Origin: Feifania hominis
GTDB lineage: Bacteria; Bacillota; Clostridia; Oscillospirales; Feifaniaceae
DNA length: 64,000 bases
Assembly (NCBI RefSeq): GCF_014384765.1
Contig: NZ_JACRSP010000001.1
Location: forward strand, 124,001 to 188,000
Reading direction: 5' to 3'
The translations under genes and the position numbers were made by a program. Positions within the stretch are counted from its first letter, which is position 1; each line of letters begins with the position of its first letter. Of the stretch, positions 62,801 to 64,000 are shown one piece after another. The notes beneath the pieces were generated by a model that was given only the letters and a program-made list of their open reading frames with translations, made no database searches and was not told where the DNA came from.

Positions 62801-64000
62801 AGAAGACGACGGGAGTATTCTCACAAAGAACATGACGGTCTCCGCCATTGACCTGCGCCTGAAGCGAATCTGCCTGTCGCGCACCGATATCACCGATTCT
62901 GTGCGTGAACAGCAGGCGCTGCTGCGCGTGATCGCGTACACTTTTGAAATTGCGGGCTTCATTGACCTGAGCAGCGGGAAGCTCACGCTCTACACCAGGG
63001 AGACGGTGCTGGAGAATCTACCACCGCACTATGTGGAACACTATGGGGATGCCATCGTACGCTTTGCGAGCCGGTATATTGCCAAGGAAAACAGGGAGGA
63101 TGTGCTCTCGCGATTCCAGATCGGTGACATGCTCGGGCGGCTCGCTGAGAGGCCGGCGGGGTATGATTTCCTGTTTGTACACCGCGACGCAGATCGGGAG
63201 CGGTACAAGCAGGTCAACGTGCTGTGGGGTGATACCAACCACCGCACGCTCTGCCTCGTCCGGGCGGATGTGACCGATATGCTGGCTGCGGAACAACGCA
63301 CCAAAAAAGAACTTAGAAATGCGCTTGCCCAGGCGCAGGAGGCCAACCGCGCCAAGAGCGATTTTCTCTCCACCATGAGCCACGACATCCGAACGCCAAT
63401 GAATGCTATCATGGGAATGACGGCGCTTGCGGTGGCCCATATGGACGACCGCGACCGGGTGGCCGACTGTCTGGCGAAGATATCAGTCTCCTCAAGGCAT
63501 CTGCTCAGCCTGATCAATGACATTCTGGACATGAGTAAAATCGAGAGCAACAAGCTCTCGATCAGCTGCCGGGAGATGTCAATTTCCGAGTTGACGCAGC
63601 AGCTTGCGGATATGATCGGTCCGCAGGCCGGCGAGGCGGGGCTTGCGCTGCACATTCGCACTGATCTGCGCCATGAGTGCTTCTACGGGGACTCTCTGCG
63701 GATGAATCAGATTTTGATCAATCTGCTGAGCAACGCCGTCAAATTCACACCCGAGGGCGGCAGCATCGACTTTTCGGTGGAGGAGATTGCCCCCCTTGCA
63801 GATGAGAGCCACGTGCGCTACCGGTTCGTCGTATCGGATACGGGAATCGGCATGAGCGAGGACTTTCAGGGCAACCTGTTTGCCCCCTTTACGCGCAGTG
63901 GAACGACCGAACGCGTCGAGGGAACGGGGCTCGGTCTGAGCATTGTAAAGGGACTTGTGGAGTTGATGGGAGGGAAGATCACCGTCAAGAGCAGCGAGGG
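59871..64000 (+). CDS. Multi-PAS histidine kinase (3' end outside window)
   Basis: At least 1376 residues, open to the right edge. ATG 59871 follows GAGGGGG. About six PAS domains are visible, several with repeating SIPGG or LPSG openings (near residues 130, 265, 386, 627) and DITE/DVTKE linkers. Two PAS domains (first at about 18-115, another at about 508-612) share a CY-x(8,9)-PC-x-FC motif: Cys55/65/68 and Cys548/559/562. Three further sensor-like segments (about 750-1140) precede HisKA with SHDIRTPMNAIMGM (His about 1171) and HATPase (NLLSNAVKFT, SDTGIGMS, GTGLGLSI). By analogy receivers are expected beyond the edge. No membrane segments were seen. Confidence 0.88.
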   Translation, partial: MKLEASLLSNQMVEALHGAPIAIFVSALDTRELLYANRAAKELFEEEFQGELTSCYRAAGFDEPCSFCRADRIGTQPFVREFHHPANDRYYQLSGKRIEWDGKPAHIEYIVDITEKKREIDRQSGIRAALQDTFSSIPCGLAVYRCKGEHILPEFHNLAFYEIMGYSEEHARQLERETNYLNVHPQDLDVLRGEVQRAIQSCNVFEHTYRVWNDRRESYCWIRLEGSVKTQGDGSKLLYGVYSDVSKQMSLEGELTETNEKMQDIINAIPGGVAIYKVSDIFETVYFSDGVPELSGYTVEEYQKLIREDAAKLTYSEDSRMVVENLRRAIREQTVANFDFRKIHRNGHIVWVHIQARQIGRQDGFPLIQCVFHNITDLKEAQLEMDHLVNSIPGGIASYRIEGGNVTPSFYSDGVPALSGRTREEFDELVRKDACDMIYALDRKRVLAAARAAIESGEVLNISYRMHHRDGRLIWIHLNGRRMGPLAETTWFYAVFTGMSAETRLFQDIANEAADGIYVIDRENYDLLYANEKTELFAKGGNVLGRKCYAALHGKSEPCEFCTLKTHVPDGREHEIAVGAADRFYTARCRMTDWNGVPAYIQYIRDVTKEVKIRRDKERLEKYFQTMVKNLPSGVAVVHYEKDGSMKPEFLSDGFASMTGMTLEQAWKLYRHDAMAGVHPDDRRSVREQMERYIESGDSQCEIVYRIASGKTGYVWVKNTLSLIQNEGGESRVYAVYHDITREREERRSIRQRYNELLMQHYRTPGPDALIVGHCNITRNQILEINDYTGLNLLETLGTVREDFFNGLSHFVVDAKQREKFLLTYLGEPSLSAFTQGITERCQEYFIHLPNEPCGRYAQVKMNMVATPDSGDVTGILMVTDITERTMSERVLHQLSVAGNDFVMDVDLSQDSYKLLSQNEVASHVPLEYGCYSKWIAAMAASKIVPRDRQAYLTGLNPDRILERLQSSGPYTFAYSVEDDGSILTKNMTVSAIDLRLKRICLSRTDITDSVREQQALLRVIAYTFEIAGFIDLSSGKLTLYTRETVLENLPPHYVEHYGDAIVRFASRYIAKENREDVLSRFQIGDMLGRLAERPAGYDFLFVHRDADRERYKQVNVLWGDTNHRTLCLVRADVTDMLAAEQRTKKELRNALAQAQEANRAKSDFLSTMSHDIRTPMNAIMGMTALAVAHMDDRDRVADCLAKISVSSRHLLSLINDILDMSKIESNKLSISCREMSISELTQQLADMIGPQAGEAGLALHIRTDLRHECFYGDSLRMNQILINLLSNAVKFTPEGGSIDFSVEEIAPLADESHVRYRFVVSDTGIGMSEDFQGNLFAPFTRSGTTERVEGTGLGLSIVKGLVELMGGKITVKSSE

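Overview
The window is about 64 kb of GC-rich, densely packed DNA with short intergenic gaps, many 1-4 bp start/stop overlaps and purine-rich Shine-Dalgarno sites. Gene content points to a Gram-positive anaerobe of class Clostridia, probably a gut Oscillospiraceae-type lineage. The signs are an L27 precursor with the LQFFAHKKG cleavage site next to its protease Prp, a YmfF/YmfH peptidase pair, TrmFO, ThyX, a DUF6514-like protein, RpiB, type II pantothenate kinase and 5'-UTR-controlled ribosomal operons. The taxon is inferred from content only. No rRNA, tRNA, CRISPR, phage or IS element was seen.

Layout. 1-4583: end of a GH94-type phosphorylase/glucan gene, then the ymfF-ymfH pair. 4586-7590: lgt-folD, then rplU-prp-rpmA behind a structured leader. 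7631-9056: obgE and a small cysteine-rich protein. 9053-10416: infC-rpmI-rplT with a consensus promoter, an attenuator and an ATC start on infC. 10456-18038: ktrB-ktrA, a SPOUT methyltransferase, dprA, topA, trmFO. 18035-20169: plsX, acpP, rnc. 20271-28294: araB, then asnA-asnS-coaW-aminotransferase-purB, a run of genes mostly concerned with aspartate and asparagine. 28326-30659: secD-secF. 30677-32137: a small membrane protein, a DUF6514-like gene and nrdR, separated by an unusual intergenic region carrying a repeated CCATACAA motif. 32136-35765: a SEDS protein (minus strand), then tsaE-tsaB-rpiB-upp. 35839-37400: two minus-strand genes (YjjG-like phosphatase; zinc-ribbon membrane protein). 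37777-41050: trkA-trkH (a second K+ uptake system) and, convergent to it, mscL. 41172-50383: a long plus-strand run (cyclophilin, dGTPase-like HD protein, WecG/TagA transferase, thyX, tmk, DUF2156, GNAT, DJ-1, 5-formyl-THF cyclo-ligase, mltG, U32). 50396-53197: ferritin-like protein (minus), AEC transporter, uppP.

53222-64000 is a signalling island of four contiguous genes. The first is a REC-GGDEF-EAL-REC-GGDEF protein in which the first GGDEF and the second REC have lost catalytic residues. The second is an NTF2-like/PAS hybrid histidine kinase with two receivers. The third is a free-standing HPt protein. The fourth is a very long multi-PAS histidine kinase that runs off the window. Together they look like a phosphorelay coupled to cyclic-di-GMP turnover, and this is the most unusual part of the window.

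Other points to check are a FolD whose catalytic lysine is read as glutamine (codon 5763-5765), the non-AUG start of infC, Shine-Dalgarno-occluding hairpins upstream of lgt and rplU, and the CCATACAA inverted repeat at 30986-31032.
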